Source of the DNA: an uncultured Paracoccaceae bacterium
GTDB lineage: Bacteria; Pseudomonadota; Alphaproteobacteria; Rhodobacterales; Rhodobacteraceae
Direction of reading: 5' to 3'
DNA: 64,000 bases
NCBI GenBank assembly: GCA_947498415.1
Contig: CANMKB010000004.1
Coordinates: 310,001-374,000, forward strand
Shown here: positions 42,928-52,773 of the stretch, piece by piece
How positions within the stretch are numbered: the stretch's first letter is position 1
How the letters are laid out: each line of letters opens with the position of its first letter
Position numbers and translations under genes: made by a program
The notes under the pieces: generated by a model
The model's database searches: none
What the model saw: the letters and a program-made list of their open reading frames with translations, nothing else
Told to the model about the DNA's origin: nothing

Positions 42928-44009
42928 TTCGAACCCTCCAACTGCAATAGGATCTCAGGCCGGATCACAGCACCCACAGCCGGAATCTCGTTGCCCTGCC
43001 CCAAAACGCGGGTCAATGCATCATAGCGGCCACCAGTGGCCACGGCAGGCAAATCGGCACGGCCTTCGGCGTAAAAACCAAAGACGAACCCATCGTAATA
43101 TTCCATATTCGTACGGCCAAAGCTTGCCTCGAACTCAAGCGTGTCAACGTCAACACCAAGCTTGGACATCTCATCAATGCGATCGCGCAAACAAAAGACC
43201 GCTTCGGTAATGGCAGGCAGATCGACCGCAATGTCGCGCAATTGCTCCAGCGCGAATGGCAGTGTTTCACGTACATTCAATAGCGCTTCGAGGAGATCAA
43301 CTTGCACTGCGGGGATCGGCTTTGCGACACTATCGGCCCGCAGGGTTTCAATACGCTGAACCACTTCTGCTGGCGTGCGAAGCCCAATAAACGGAATACC
43401 TGATTGCATTGGATCGTCTTGTTCCAATAACGCAGCCCGCCCTTCAGGCAGGTCAACACGACCAGCGAACCGGTCAAGCAACATGCGGAAACGACGTGGC
43501 CGCCACACATGCCGCAACAAAGCTGCTTTGCGTTCAGATGTGGTAGCAAGCCCACGAACGGCGGCCATGAGCAATCCGATATCGCCGGTTGCGGCTCGCA
43601 ATGGAACGTTCCCCAGCGCAGACTTCACAAGGGAAAAAACTTCAGCATCGGCCGCGGCCGGATTCTCGCGATCAAAGACCTCGTAGCCAACTTGAGTGTA
43701 TTCGTTGGCCCGAGTGGTGTCTTCTTCTTGGCGACGAAACACTTCGCCAGAATAAGTATATCGTGCAGGCTCTGCCCCATGTGCCATGTGCATCTGCACG
43801 ACAGGCACCGTAAAGTCAGGGCGCAGCATCTGTTCTCCAAGCAAGGTATCGCTGGTCACATAGGCGCGTGCCCGGATGTCTTCACCGTAAAGATCAAGCA
43901 AGGCCTCAGCGGGCTGCAATACAGACGTTTCAACGGCCTGTGCCCCTGCATTTTCAAACTGCGCACGTATGTCAGCCGCACGTGCGCGAACAAGCGCTTT
44001 GTCTGACAT
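42924..44009 (-). CDS. hisZ: ATP phosphoribosyltransferase regulatory subunit
   Basis: 361 residues, a HisRS-like fold without the anticodon domain. It contains ETSVLQPAEALLDLYGEDI, FTVPVVQMHMAHG, RYTYSGEVFRRQEEDTTRANEYTQVGYEVF and YYDGFVFGFYAEG, which are the class II synthetase core with changed catalytic residues. It binds short HisG and mediates histidine feedback. It overlaps hisS by one base (TGATG) and hisG by four. Confidence 0.96.
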   Translation of the reverse strand: MSDKALVRARAADIRAQFENAGAQAVETSVLQPAEALLDLYGEDIRARAYVTSDTLLGEQMLRPDFTVPVVQMHMAHGAEPARYTYSGEVFRRQEEDTTRANEYTQVGYEVFDRENPAAADAEVFSLVKSALGNVPLRAATGDIGLLMAAVRGLATTSERKAALLRHVWRPRRFRMLLDRFAGRVDLPEGRAALLEQDDPMQSGIPFIGLRTPAEVVQRIETLRADSVAKPIPAVQVDLLEALLNVRETLPFALEQLRDIAVDLPAITEAVFCLRDRIDEMSKLGVDVDTLEFEASFGRTNMEYYDGFVFGFYAEGRADLPAVATGGRYDALTRVLGQGNEIPAVGAVIRPEILLQLEGSK

Positions 44010-45508
44010 CAGTTCCGATCCTTCGCTTGGCTGGCAAGAATTTCGCGTACCTTCGCCACCATGTCACTGCGTGGCACTTCAAACTGACTTGGGCGTTCTT
44101 TCCACTCTTCCAAAGTTGCGCTTTCGGCAATCTTGGCGCCAAGGATCAAGTCCTTGATCTGGATGACGCCCTTCTCTTGTTCGTCGCCACCTTCGATGAC
44201 AGCAATTGGAGAGTTCCGCTTGTCCGCATATTTCAACTGGTTGCCAAAGTTCTTTGGATTACCCAAATACACCTCTGCCCGAATGCCGGCGTTGCGTAGT
44301 TCAGCGACCATCGTCTGATAGTCCGCCATCCGCGCCTTATCCATGACAGTGACAACAACCGGCCCCACTTCGGTGCCGCCGATACGCCCTTTTTCGCGCA
44401 GTGCCGCCAGCAGACGATCTACACCAATGGAAACACCCGTTGCAGGCACAGCCTGACCGGTAAAGCGTTTCACCAGATCATCGTATCGACCACCACCAGA
44501 CACAGACCCAAATTGACGTTTGCGCCCCTTTTCATCAAAGATTTCAAAGGTCAGCTCAGCTTCAAACACTGGACCTGTGTAGTAACCCAACCCACGCACA
44601 ACAGATGGATCAATTTCAATTCGGTCCGCGCCATAACCACCCGCAGCCAATAAATCACCGATCTGTTCGAGCTCTGCAATCCCTTCGGCACCCACAGCCG
44701 AACCACCAATCGCCCCACGCAGATTCGCAAAGGTTTTGGCGACATCATCGGCTTTAGACGTCAAAAACGCGATCACAGGTTCCGCCTGATCATCTGATAG
44801 GCCCACCCCATCAATATATGCACCAGAGGCATCCAAACGCCCTTTGGTCAGCAACTCGCGTACGCCAGACTCACCAACTTTGTCGAACTTATCAATGGTA
44901 CGCAAAACGTTGTCACGCGCGCCTTCGCCTTCGGGCAGCCCCATCGCTTCAAGTACACCATTCAGAACCTTACGGTTGTTCACGCGTACCAAATAATCAC
45001 CACGTGGAATGCCAACAGTCTCAAGCGTGTCAGACAACATCGCACAGATCTCTGCATCGGCGGCAACGCTCGCAGCGCCGACAGTATCCGCATCACATTG
45101 ATAAAACTGACGATATCGGCCCGGGCCTGGCTTTTCGTTACGCCAAACTGGCCCCATCGCATAGCGACGATATGGCGAGGGAAGATCATTGCGGTGCTGC
45201 GCATAAACCCGCGCGAGCGGCGCAGTCAAATCATAGCGCAGCGCCATCCAGTCGCCGTTGCCCTCGTCATCCGCTTCTTGCCATGCAAAGACGCCTTCGT
45301 TCGGGCGATCGACATCCGGCAGAAACTTCCCAAGCGCTTCTACAGTCTCTACTGCGGCGCTTTCCAAGGCTTCGAATCCATAGCGATGATAGACCCCTGC
45401 AATTTGATGCAGCATTTCGGCACGTTCCGTCACTTCGGTTCCGAAATAGTCGCGGAATCCCTTTGGCGTCACCGCCTTTGGGCGCGGGGCTTTTTTCACT
45501 TTGGCCAT
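44009..45508 (-). CDS. hisS: Histidyl-tRNA synthetase
   Basis: 499 residues. Class II motifs are present: [10 protein letters not shown] near the start, [43 protein letters not shown] (motif 2), [16 protein letters not shown] (histidine A/B region) and [11 protein letters not shown] with [10 protein letters not shown] (motif 3). The C-terminal anticodon domain reads [21 protein letters not shown]. It charges tRNA-His. It heads the leftward hisS-hisZ-hisG operon, linking synthetase and biosynthesis genes. Confidence 0.97.
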   Translation of the reverse strand: MAKVKKAPRPKAVTPKGFRDYFGTEVTERAEMLHQIAGVYHRYGFEALESAAVETVEALGKFLPDVDRPNEGVFAWQEADDEGNGDWMALRYDLTAPLARVYAQHRNDLPSPYRRYAMGPVWRNEKPGPGRYRQFYQCDADTVGAASVAADAEICAMLSDTLETVGIPRGDYLVRVNNRKVLNGVLEAMGLPEGEGARDNVLRTIDKFDKVGESGVRELLTKGRLDASGAYIDGVGLSDDQAEPVIAFLTSKADDVAKTFANLRGAIGGSAVGAEGIAELEQIGDLLAAGGYGADRIEIDPSVVRGLGYYTGPVFEAELTFEIFDEKGRKRQFGSVSGGGRYDDLVKRFTGQAVPATGVSIGVDRLLAALREKGRIGGTEVGPVVVTVMDKARMADYQTMVAELRNAGIRAEVYLGNPKNFGNQLKYADKRNSPIAVIEGGDEQEKGVIQIKDLILGAKIAESATLEEWKERPSQFEVPRSDMVAKVREILASQAKDRN

Positions 45509-45583
45509 CGCTCATGTTTCCTTGGTAAAAATACGTGGCCCGCACTTACCGCACCCCCATGCTGCAAGCAACCCGGCCCACCA

Positions 45584-45652
45584 TTCACCTTTGCAAAAAT
45601 ACTCTGGGGTGAGCCTCGAAACTCTGTTTCGAGGTGAGGGGCAAAGCCCCTC
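45584..45652 (+). repeat. Double-hairpin intergenic repeat, copy 1
   Basis: The unit reads TTCACCTTTGCAAAAATACTC, then TGGGG, a perfect hairpin CCTCGAAAC-TCT-GTTTCGAGG (45614-45634), and a second hairpin GAGGGGC-AAA-GCCCCTC (45636-45652). Related units with the same order are at 61970-62029 and, reversed, inside xdhB at 53926-53998. It lies between hisS and slyX. Such elements resemble REP/BIME-like sequences and are recalled from other roseobacters. Confidence 0.8.
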
Positions 45653-45689
45653 TCTTGACCCAATCATTCGTTGTGTCTAGTCCAAAGAC

Positions 45690-45884
45690 ATGGACAAAAT
45701 TGAAGAACAGCTCGCTCATCTCACACGTACAGTCGAAGACTTATCAGACGTGATTGCTCGCCAGGACACGGAAATCGTGCTTCTGAAACGACGGGTACAG
45801 ATGCTGCTAGAACGCGAAGCAGATCGCGAATCCGCAGGTGGCGGCGGCGTTGTTCTGGGAAACGAACGCCCACCGCATTATTAA
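45690..45884 (+). CDS. SlyX-family protein
   Basis: 64 residues with one coiled coil (KIEEQLAHLTRTVEDLSDVIARQDTEIVLLKRRVQMLLER) and a glycine-rich tail ending in PPHY. Heptad leucines and the PPHY end are the SlyX hallmarks. Function is poorly understood. It starts about 30 bp after a repeat element and converges on dnaE. Confidence 0.88.
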   Translation: MDKIEEQLAHLTRTVEDLSDVIARQDTEIVLLKRRVQMLLEREADRESAGGGGVVLGNERPPHY

Positions 45885-45915
45885 TTCAGTCTTCGCGGCT
45901 CAATCGCCTTGCCAC

Positions 45916-48900
45916 TTAGTAGTCCTCTACTGCCATGACCCCCGGCAGTGACTTAATCGCGCCTTTGATTTGGGGGTTTACCGGAAACTCTACCCCCACA
46001 TCGATCTCGACCTCGCCGGGCAATTCCGGATCCATCAGGTTGAACACCACCGGCCCACGTGGCCCTTTGGTTACCGCTTCCTTAGCACCGTTCAAGACGT
46101 TGGCAACGTTGGGAACGGCTTCGGAATTTTCAACGAAAATCCGCAAACCGGCAGAGCCTGCGTCAGCCACAACTGTATCAATCGGGCCGATCGACTTGGC
46201 CAACAGTTTCAGCTGATCGGCCTCCATCGTTGCCTCGGCGGTGACAACAACCTTAGAGCCGGTTTCCAGATGCTCGCGACATTTTTCCAATGTATCCGAG
46301 AAAATCGTGATTTCGTAAGCGCCAGTCGGGTCTGACAATTGCGCAAAGGCAAAGCGGTTGCCGCGGGCTGATTTCCGTTCTTGCCGGCCAGACACGCGAC
46401 CCGCGATTTTAGCGATGCAAGGTCCGCCCCGGGCTTTGTCGGTCAACTCATCCAATGTCATTACATTTTTGCGTTTCAGCGCTGGCATATAGTCTTCCAG
46501 CGGATGACCTGACAGGAAGAAACCAATCGCGCGGGCCTCTTCATCCAGCTTCTCAGCAGGCAACCAATCTGCGGCTTTGCTCAGGCGAGGTTCTGGCAAA
46601 TCATCACCTGCCTCACCAAACAACGAAACCTGATTGCTTTCTTTCTGTTCGTGGATCGCGGCGGAATAATTCACCAGCCCTTCAAGGCTCTCAAACACAC
46701 GACGGCGGTTCTTATCCAGCTCATCAAACGCGCCAGACCGCGCCAGCATTTCCAAAGGCCGTTTTCCGACGCGCTTCAAATTCACGCGTCGTGCAAAATC
46801 AAACAATGTCGCAAAGGGCTTATCCAACCCATCCACTTTGCGCCCTTCGGTCACAAGTGTCATGGCTTCGACACCCACGTTTTTCAATGCGCCCAGCGCA
46901 TAGATCAACTTGCCTTCACGCACGGTAAACATCGCCTCAGAGCGGTTCACGCAGGGCGGAACATAAGGCAGCTTGAGGTGTTTTTTGACCTCTTCGAAGT
47001 AAATCGCCAACTTATCTGTAAGGTGGATATCGCAGTTCATAACGCCACCCATAAACTCGACCGGGTGGTTCGCCTTTAGCCAAGCGGTGTAGTAGGACAC
47101 CACCGCATAGGCCGCTGCGTGAGATTTGTTAAAGCCGTAGTTCGCGAACTTCTCTAGAAGGTCAAAGACTTCAGAGGCTTTCTTGGCCGGAACGCCGTTT
47201 TCGGCGGCGCCCTTTTCAAACTTTGGACGCTCTGCATCCATCGCTTCTTTGATCTTTTTACCCATCGCACGCCGCAATAGGTCAGCACCGCCAAGGCTGT
47301 AGCCCGCCATGACCTGTGCAATCTGCATAACCTGTTCCTGATAAACAATAATCCCTTGTGTTTCCTCAAGGATATGGTCGATCAGCGGGTGAACGGATTC
47401 AATTTCTTTAAGGCCGTTTTTCACTTCGCAATAGGTTGGAATATTTTCCATCGGACCCGGGCGATACAGGGCCACAAGCGCAACGATGTCTTCGATACAG
47501 GTGGGTTTCATGCGCTTAAGCGCGTCCATCATGCCGGTGGATTCCACCTGGAACACCGCAACCGTTTTAGCGGCAGCATACAGCTTATAGGTCGCTTCAT
47601 CATCCAGTGGGATGGCGTTGATCTCGTTCACAGCACCTTCAGGGGGATCATACAGCTGGGTGCCATCAGCGCGGATATGAATGTCGCGCCCTTCGCCGAT
47701 AATCAGGTTCACAGCGTTCTGCACAACAGTCAGTGTTTTCAGACCCAAGAAGTCAAACTTCACAAGACCCGCTTGTTCCACCCATTTCATATTGAATTGG
47801 GTGGCAGGCATATCTGACCGCGGGTCTTGATAAAGTGGAACAAGCGCATCAAGCGGTCGATCCCCAATCACGACACCTGCCGCGTGGGTTGATGCGTTTC
47901 TTAGCAATCCCTCAACCTGCTGACCGTATGTCAGCAAACGATCAACAACAGGTTCTGCCTTTGCCTCATCCCGCAGGCGAGGCTCGTCTTTCAGCGCTTT
48001 TTCAATCGAAACGGGCTTTACCCCTTCGACAGGGATCATCTTGGATAGGCGATCCACCTGCCCATAGGGCATCTGCAACACGCGCCCAATGTCACGCACT
48101 GCCGCTTTGGACAAAAGCGCACCAAAGGTGATGATCTGCCCGACTTTGTCGCGGCCGTATTTTTCTTGCACATAACGGATCACCTCTTCTCGGCGATCCA
48201 TGCAGAAATCGATGTCAAAGTCAGGCATCGAAACACGTTCCGGGTTGAGGAACCGTTCAAACAGCAATGAATATCGAAGAGGATCAAGGTCGGTAATTGT
48301 GAGCGCATAGGCCACCAATGAACCCGCGCCAGAACCACGGCCCGGCCCCACGGGAATACCTTGGTCTTTACCCCATTGAATAAAGTCCGCAACGATCAAA
48401 AAGTAGCCGGGGAACCCCATGCCCTCGATGATGCCAAGCTCGAAATCGAGCCGTTCTTGGTAGGCCTCAACGCTAACGGCGTGCGGAATTACGGCAAGAC
48501 GCTTTTGAAGGCCATCGTTGGCGATACGCCGCAATTCTGCAACTTCGTCGTCTGCGAATTTTGGCAGGATCGGATCACGCCGATATGTGCCAAAGGCACA
48601 ACGCTGTGCAATTTCCGCTGTGTTTTCAATCGCCTCAGGCAGGTCAGCAAACAATGTGGCCATCTCTTGAGGCGATTTGAAGTAGTGTTGCGCTGTCAGC
48701 TGGCGACGCCCATCAGTTTGGTCAACATAGGCCCCTTCAGAGATACAGATCAGCGCGTCATGGGCTTCGTACATGTCCGATTTAGGGAAATACACGTCAT
48801 TGGTGGCAACCAGCGGAATATCCATTGCATAGGCCATTTCGACAAAGGGGCGCTCTGTCAGCCGTTCCGCTTCGGGGGCGCCATCTTCACCGGGGTGACG

Positions 48901-49434
48901 CTGAAGTTCCACATACAAACGGTCTTGGAAAATCTTATGGAAGCGTTCCATCATCGCTTGCGCTGCGGGGCGTTGCCCTTGGCGCAAGAGCCGCCCCATT
49001 GGGCCATCAGGGCCACCGGTCAAACAGAGGAGCCCGCCGGAGTGTTGCTCTAATTCATCCAAGGTCACCTGCGGCAGCTGCCCGCCCTTGTCGATATACA
49101 GACAAGAGTTCAGTTTCATCAGGTTTTCATAGCCCTCTTCGCGCTGCGATAGCAGAACGATGGGCGCTGGCCGAGGGGCCTGTGTGCGCCCGCTTGGATC
49201 ATCATGTGGCAGTTGCAAATCAACCTGACAGCCAATGATCGGCTGCACCCCAGCGCCTTGTGCTGTCACAGAAAACTCGAGAGCCGCGAACATGTTGTTC
49301 GTATCGGTCATGGCGACTGCGGGCATATCCATATCAGCGCACATGCCGGGGAGTTTCTTAACCCGGATAGCCCCCTCCAGAAGAGAGTATTCAGTGTGAA
49401 CGCGGAGATGAATGAATCGGGATGTACTGCTCAT
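45916..49434 (-). CDS. dnaE: DNA polymerase III alpha subunit
   Basis: 1172 residues, full length. The PHP domain starts FIHLRVHTEYSLLEGAI. The palm has VPVGPGRGSGAGSLVAYALTITDLDP and MPDFDIDFCMDRREEVIRYVQEKYG with two catalytic aspartates; the third is in LVKFDFLGLKT. GYNKSH-type GFNKSHAAAYA, a helix-hairpin-helix (LEMLARSGAFDEL) and an OB domain (ISFSDT-like ITIFSDTLEK) follow. It is the replicative polymerase. It is leftward and alone, with the TetR gene divergent. Confidence 0.98.
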   Translation of the reverse strand: MSSTSRFIHLRVHTEYSLLEGAIRVKKLPGMCADMDMPAVAMTDTNNMFAALEFSVTAQGAGVQPIIGCQVDLQLPHDDPSGRTQAPRPAPIVLLSQREEGYENLMKLNSCLYIDKGGQLPQVTLDELEQHSGGLLCLTGGPDGPMGRLLRQGQRPAAQAMMERFHKIFQDRLYVELQRHPGEDGAPEAERLTERPFVEMAYAMDIPLVATNDVYFPKSDMYEAHDALICISEGAYVDQTDGRRQLTAQHYFKSPQEMATLFADLPEAIENTAEIAQRCAFGTYRRDPILPKFADDEVAELRRIANDGLQKRLAVIPHAVSVEAYQERLDFELGIIEGMGFPGYFLIVADFIQWGKDQGIPVGPGRGSGAGSLVAYALTITDLDPLRYSLLFERFLNPERVSMPDFDIDFCMDRREEVIRYVQEKYGRDKVGQIITFGALLSKAAVRDIGRVLQMPYGQVDRLSKMIPVEGVKPVSIEKALKDEPRLRDEAKAEPVVDRLLTYGQQVEGLLRNASTHAAGVVIGDRPLDALVPLYQDPRSDMPATQFNMKWVEQAGLVKFDFLGLKTLTVVQNAVNLIIGEGRDIHIRADGTQLYDPPEGAVNEINAIPLDDEATYKLYAAAKTVAVFQVESTGMMDALKRMKPTCIEDIVALVALYRPGPMENIPTYCEVKNGLKEIESVHPLIDHILEETQGIIVYQEQVMQIAQVMAGYSLGGADLLRRAMGKKIKEAMDAERPKFEKGAAENGVPAKKASEVFDLLEKFANYGFNKSHAAAYAVVSYYTAWLKANHPVEFMGGVMNCDIHLTDKLAIYFEEVKKHLKLPYVPPCVNRSEAMFTVREGKLIYALGALKNVGVEAMTLVTEGRKVDGLDKPFATLFDFARRVNLKRVGKRPLEMLARSGAFDELDKNRRRVFESLEGLVNYSAAIHEQKESNQVSLFGEAGDDLPEPRLSKAADWLPAEKLDEEARAIGFFLSGHPLEDYMPALKRKNVMTLDELTDKARGGPCIAKIAGRVSGRQERKSARGNRFAFAQLSDPTGAYEITIFSDTLEKCREHLETGSKVVVTAEATMEADQLKLLAKSIGPIDTVVADAGSAGLRIFVENSEAVPNVANVLNGAKEAVTKGPRGPVVFNLMDPELPGEVEIDVGVEFPVNPQIKGAIKSLPGVMAVEDY

Positions 49435-49530
49435 GCGCCTAAGCTAGCGCAGCCGCGCCTATGATGCCATGACACTTCTGACATGATCTGATAGCTCTGG
49501 GTCAATCGACTGAATGGATAACGGTTTCAG

Positions 49531-50115
49531 ATGCCTCGACAAAAGACCGGGAACAAAGCCGCAGCTTTAAGAAATGCGGCCATTGACGAGTTGGTGGCCC
49601 ATGGCTTGTCATCTGCATCCGTGAATCGGATTGCTGAACGAGCCGAAGTATCTATTGGAACATTGTATCGATATTATCAGGGAAAAGACGCGCTTTTTTC
49701 AGATTGCTATCTGCACCTAAAGCAAGACCTTAGCCAAGTGATGTTGACCGCGACACAAGGCCAAGAAACGCCGGACCAAAAGATCTGGGCCGCTTTAAAG
49801 GCCTATGCACAACATGCGCTCGCCGCACCAGAGCATGTCATCTGCATCGAAATCCTGAGTAATTCCAAAATCTTGGACAAAGAAACACAGGATGCCGTGG
49901 CCGCAATCGAAGTCGATCTGATTCACCTACTTCAGTCCGGAGTCGATGACGGCAGCTTGCGACCAGCCCCTTTGACAGCACTTGCCACGATGCTTTTGGC
50001 ACCGATCATTCATACCGCGCGGCGTATCGCTTTGGGCGGCTCTCAGCCAGAACCAGCCTATATGAACACCCTTATCGAAATGTGCTGGAATTCCGTTCGT
50101 AATCCGAATAAATGA
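49531..50115 (+). CDS. TetR-family transcription regulator
   Basis: 194 residues. The HTH is AAIDELVAHGLSSASVNRIAERAEVSIGTLYRYYQGKDALFSDCY. The rest is an all-helical ligand domain with TALATMLLAPIIHTARRIALGG. It is followed 36 bp later by the secreted protein at 50152 on the same strand, which may be its target. The effector is unknown. Confidence 0.93.
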   Translation: MPRQKTGNKAAALRNAAIDELVAHGLSSASVNRIAERAEVSIGTLYRYYQGKDALFSDCYLHLKQDLSQVMLTATQGQETPDQKIWAALKAYAQHALAAPEHVICIEILSNSKILDKETQDAVAAIEVDLIHLLQSGVDDGSLRPAPLTALATMLLAPIIHTARRIALGGSQPEPAYMNTLIEMCWNSVRNPNK

Positions 50116-50151
50116 GCAGCAACTCATTTATTTTACGACGTGGAGTATCTA

Positions 50152-51087
50152 ATGTTTGGTTTTCGCTTAGGCCGTTCTGCCCTGTACTCAGCAGCAGCAT
50201 CGGTTCTTTTGACTGCAACTGCAGCTCACGCCGACATATCCCCTTCGGATGTTAAGGAAGGCTTCCGAAAGAACGCGGCACTTGCACAGTTCTATCGGTG
50301 GTATCAACTTTATGAACGCAATGAAGGTGGCATCGCAAACGCATTGGATATCTTGGATGAAGATATTTATGTAAAATCTGGCCTTGGCGAAGCGAATGGA
50401 CACGCAGACTACGAAACACGCGTCAAAAGCCTTCCAACAACATGGCAAAACAGCCATCAGGTGAAATCTGTAGACGTGAAAATCGACGCAGAGGGTGCAC
50501 TGTCATTGTCAGCACAGATCACCTACCAAAACCTTGGAATGCTAGACGACAACGCCGTCCGCCAAGCAGAGCTCAGCTACGCCATAACCTACGCGCCGTC
50601 TGATGACTTGCTACCAAAGCTTGCGACGGTGGAAATCACACCTGTCGCAGAGTCTGGGCCAGATGCCTTTGTAGATGCCTATCCAGAAAACCGTGTCAAA
50701 AGCCTTGTACATTACTGGCTTGCGATCATCGAAGATCCTGCCCGTGACCCTGAGCCTTTCAAGGAAATCTTGGCGCAAGATCCAAGCATCAACTTCTCCA
50801 GCGGTAAAATTCAAGATTACGATGGTCTTGCGAAATGGCTTGCAGAAACAGGCAGTCAGGTGGCGGCAAGCACGCATGTGATCGACAGCCTCAGCGTGAC
50901 CCAAGGGGCTGACAACACTTGGCAGGCCGAAATGGTTTTTGACTGGGCGGGCCTTCTGCCAGATGGCACAGAGCTCATCGCGAAAACCCGCCACAATTGG
51001 GTAATCGAAAATGACGTAACCGAACGTTTTGCGCGTGTGAAACAGGTCGACGTTGAGGTGCTCGAACCGTTTCGCCCGAAACCCTAA
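50152..51087 (+). CDS. Exported protein with two NTF2-like domains, unknown function
   Basis: 311 residues from ATG 50152 (GTG 50140 is less likely; GGAG precedes). A signal peptide ends at ATAAHA-DIS. Residues about 35-150 (FYRWYQLYERNEGGIANALDILDEDIYVK, then HQVKSVDVKIDAEGALSLSAQITYQN) and about 170-300 (VKSLVHYWLAIIEDPARDPEPFKEILAQDPSINFS, then ELIAKTRHNWVIENDVTERFARVKQVDVEVL) follow the same helix-then-curved-sheet order, so two SnoaL/NTF2-like domains are likely. There are no obvious catalytic residues. It is perhaps controlled by the adjacent TetR. Confidence 0.68.
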   Translation: MFGFRLGRSALYSAAASVLLTATAAHADISPSDVKEGFRKNAALAQFYRWYQLYERNEGGIANALDILDEDIYVKSGLGEANGHADYETRVKSLPTTWQNSHQVKSVDVKIDAEGALSLSAQITYQNLGMLDDNAVRQAELSYAITYAPSDDLLPKLATVEITPVAESGPDAFVDAYPENRVKSLVHYWLAIIEDPARDPEPFKEILAQDPSINFSSGKIQDYDGLAKWLAETGSQVAASTHVIDSLSVTQGADNTWQAEMVFDWAGLLPDGTELIAKTRHNWVIENDVTERFARVKQVDVEVLEPFRPKP

Positions 51088-51405
51088 GCAACAGATGATT
51101 TGACTTATGCGATCCGCGTCAGGCAATTCTAGCTTTGACGTCATTGCAATTCGCCAGGCGAAAGTCTTTCACGAAATTGCATAAAATGGGCTCAGTTCGC
51201 ACCAGCAATAAACGTTATTTTTGCTGCGGCATTCAAGAACCCGGCCCAAATCGGCCCAAAGTTGTTGGTCTGGCTTAAGTTTTTCTTGCCAGACCCAACG
51301 ACCACTCCCTAACCTACCCCCTGACACTGAGTACATCGCCGTTCTTCTACGTCGCATCGAAGGAAGGCGAGCAGGTATCATTTGGTAAGGCGACGGGTTT
51401 TCGAA

Positions 51406-52773
51406 ATGAATATCACGTTTCTTCTAAACGGAGAGACCGTGGCACTACAGGATGTAAGTCCCACCCAAACACTATTGGATTGGCTGCGCGAAGAGCGCGG
51501 GCTGACCGGCACAAAGGAAGGCTGCAACGAAGGCGATTGCGGTGCGTGTTCTGTTGTTCAGCAAGACCAATACGGCGTGAAAGCTCTAAACGCGTGCATT
51601 TTGTTTATGCCCCAGCTGCAAGGGAAAGCGATCAGAACCGTCGAAGGTTTTGCAGCTCAAGACGGCACGCTTCACCCTGTGCAATCCGCTCTCATTGAAC
51701 ACCACGGAAGCCAATGCGGCTTTTGCACCCCCGGCTTTACCGCCGCGATGGTGGCGGCTCATACAACGGGCGCCACAGATTATGACGATCAGCTTGCAGG
51801 CAACCTATGCCGCTGCACAGGCTACGCGCCCATTATTCGTGCTGCACAAGCAGCCGCGAAACAAGACGCCCCTGACTGGGTGAACGATAGGTTACTCCAC
51901 TCTGAAACGCCGGAATCCGAAGTGCTTCTGCCCGAAAGCAGCGATACTTTGGCTCGGCTATATGCCCAAATGCCCGAAGCTACATTGATCGCGGGGGCAA
52001 CAGATGTTGGCCTGTGGGTGAACAAAGACTTGCAAGACTTGCATCCGGTTCTCTTTTTGGGTCGGTGCCAAGACCTTAAATCCATCGAAGTCAATGAAGA
52101 TGAGATTTCGATCGGTGCGATGGCGTCAATGACAGAATTCAGAGAGGCGATTGCACCACACCACCCGTCATTCGGTGAAATGCTGCGCCGGTTTGCCAGC
52201 ACCCAAATCAGGAATGCGGCGACAGTTGGCGGCAATATCGCAAACGGCTCTCCGATTGGAGATACACCCCCAGCCTTAATCGTGTTGGGTGCGCATCTTA
52301 TTCTGCGCAAAGGCGATCTGCGACGCAGTATTGCCATTGAAGATTTTTTTATCGACTACGGCAAGCAAGACAGATCTCACGGAGAGTTCGTGGAGCGCAT
52401 CACGATCCCACGCCAAATCGATCGACTAAAGGTTTACAAACTTTCAAAACGGTTTGACCAAGATATTTCAGCAGTCCTTGGCGCGTTCAACATTCAAGTT
52501 GATGACGGCAAAGTCACAGCCGCCCGCATTGCTTTTGGCGGAATGGCAGGCATTCCAAAACGCGCCTCAGCCGTTGAGGCAGCATTGGTTGGGCAGTCAT
52601 GGACAGAAGAAACAATCGCAAATGCATGGGACGCTTGGCAAAGCGATTTCACCCCGCTTTCAGACATGCGGGCCTCGGCTGAATACAGATTAGATACGGC
52701 ACGCAATATGCTGACGCGTTACTTCCTTGAGGATTTAGGGGCTCAGACCTCAGTATTGGAGGTGCATCCATGA
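51406..52773 (+). CDS. xdhA: Xanthine dehydrogenase small subunit (Fe-S and FAD)
   Basis: 455 residues from ATG 51406; TTG 51382 is in frame but less likely. Two [2Fe-2S] clusters are visible: [12 protein letters not shown] and, after a linker, [12 protein letters not shown] with CRCTGY. The FAD domain has [13 protein letters not shown] and [21 protein letters not shown]. Electrons pass from the Mo centre of XdhB through the clusters to FAD and NAD. Its stop overlaps the xdhB start by four bases. Confidence 0.96.
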   Translation: MNITFLLNGETVALQDVSPTQTLLDWLREERGLTGTKEGCNEGDCGACSVVQQDQYGVKALNACILFMPQLQGKAIRTVEGFAAQDGTLHPVQSALIEHHGSQCGFCTPGFTAAMVAAHTTGATDYDDQLAGNLCRCTGYAPIIRAAQAAAKQDAPDWVNDRLLHSETPESEVLLPESSDTLARLYAQMPEATLIAGATDVGLWVNKDLQDLHPVLFLGRCQDLKSIEVNEDEISIGAMASMTEFREAIAPHHPSFGEMLRRFASTQIRNAATVGGNIANGSPIGDTPPALIVLGAHLILRKGDLRRSIAIEDFFIDYGKQDRSHGEFVERITIPRQIDRLKVYKLSKRFDQDISAVLGAFNIQVDDGKVTAARIAFGGMAGIPKRASAVEAALVGQSWTEETIANAWDAWQSDFTPLSDMRASAEYRLDTARNMLTRYFLEDLGAQTSVLEVHP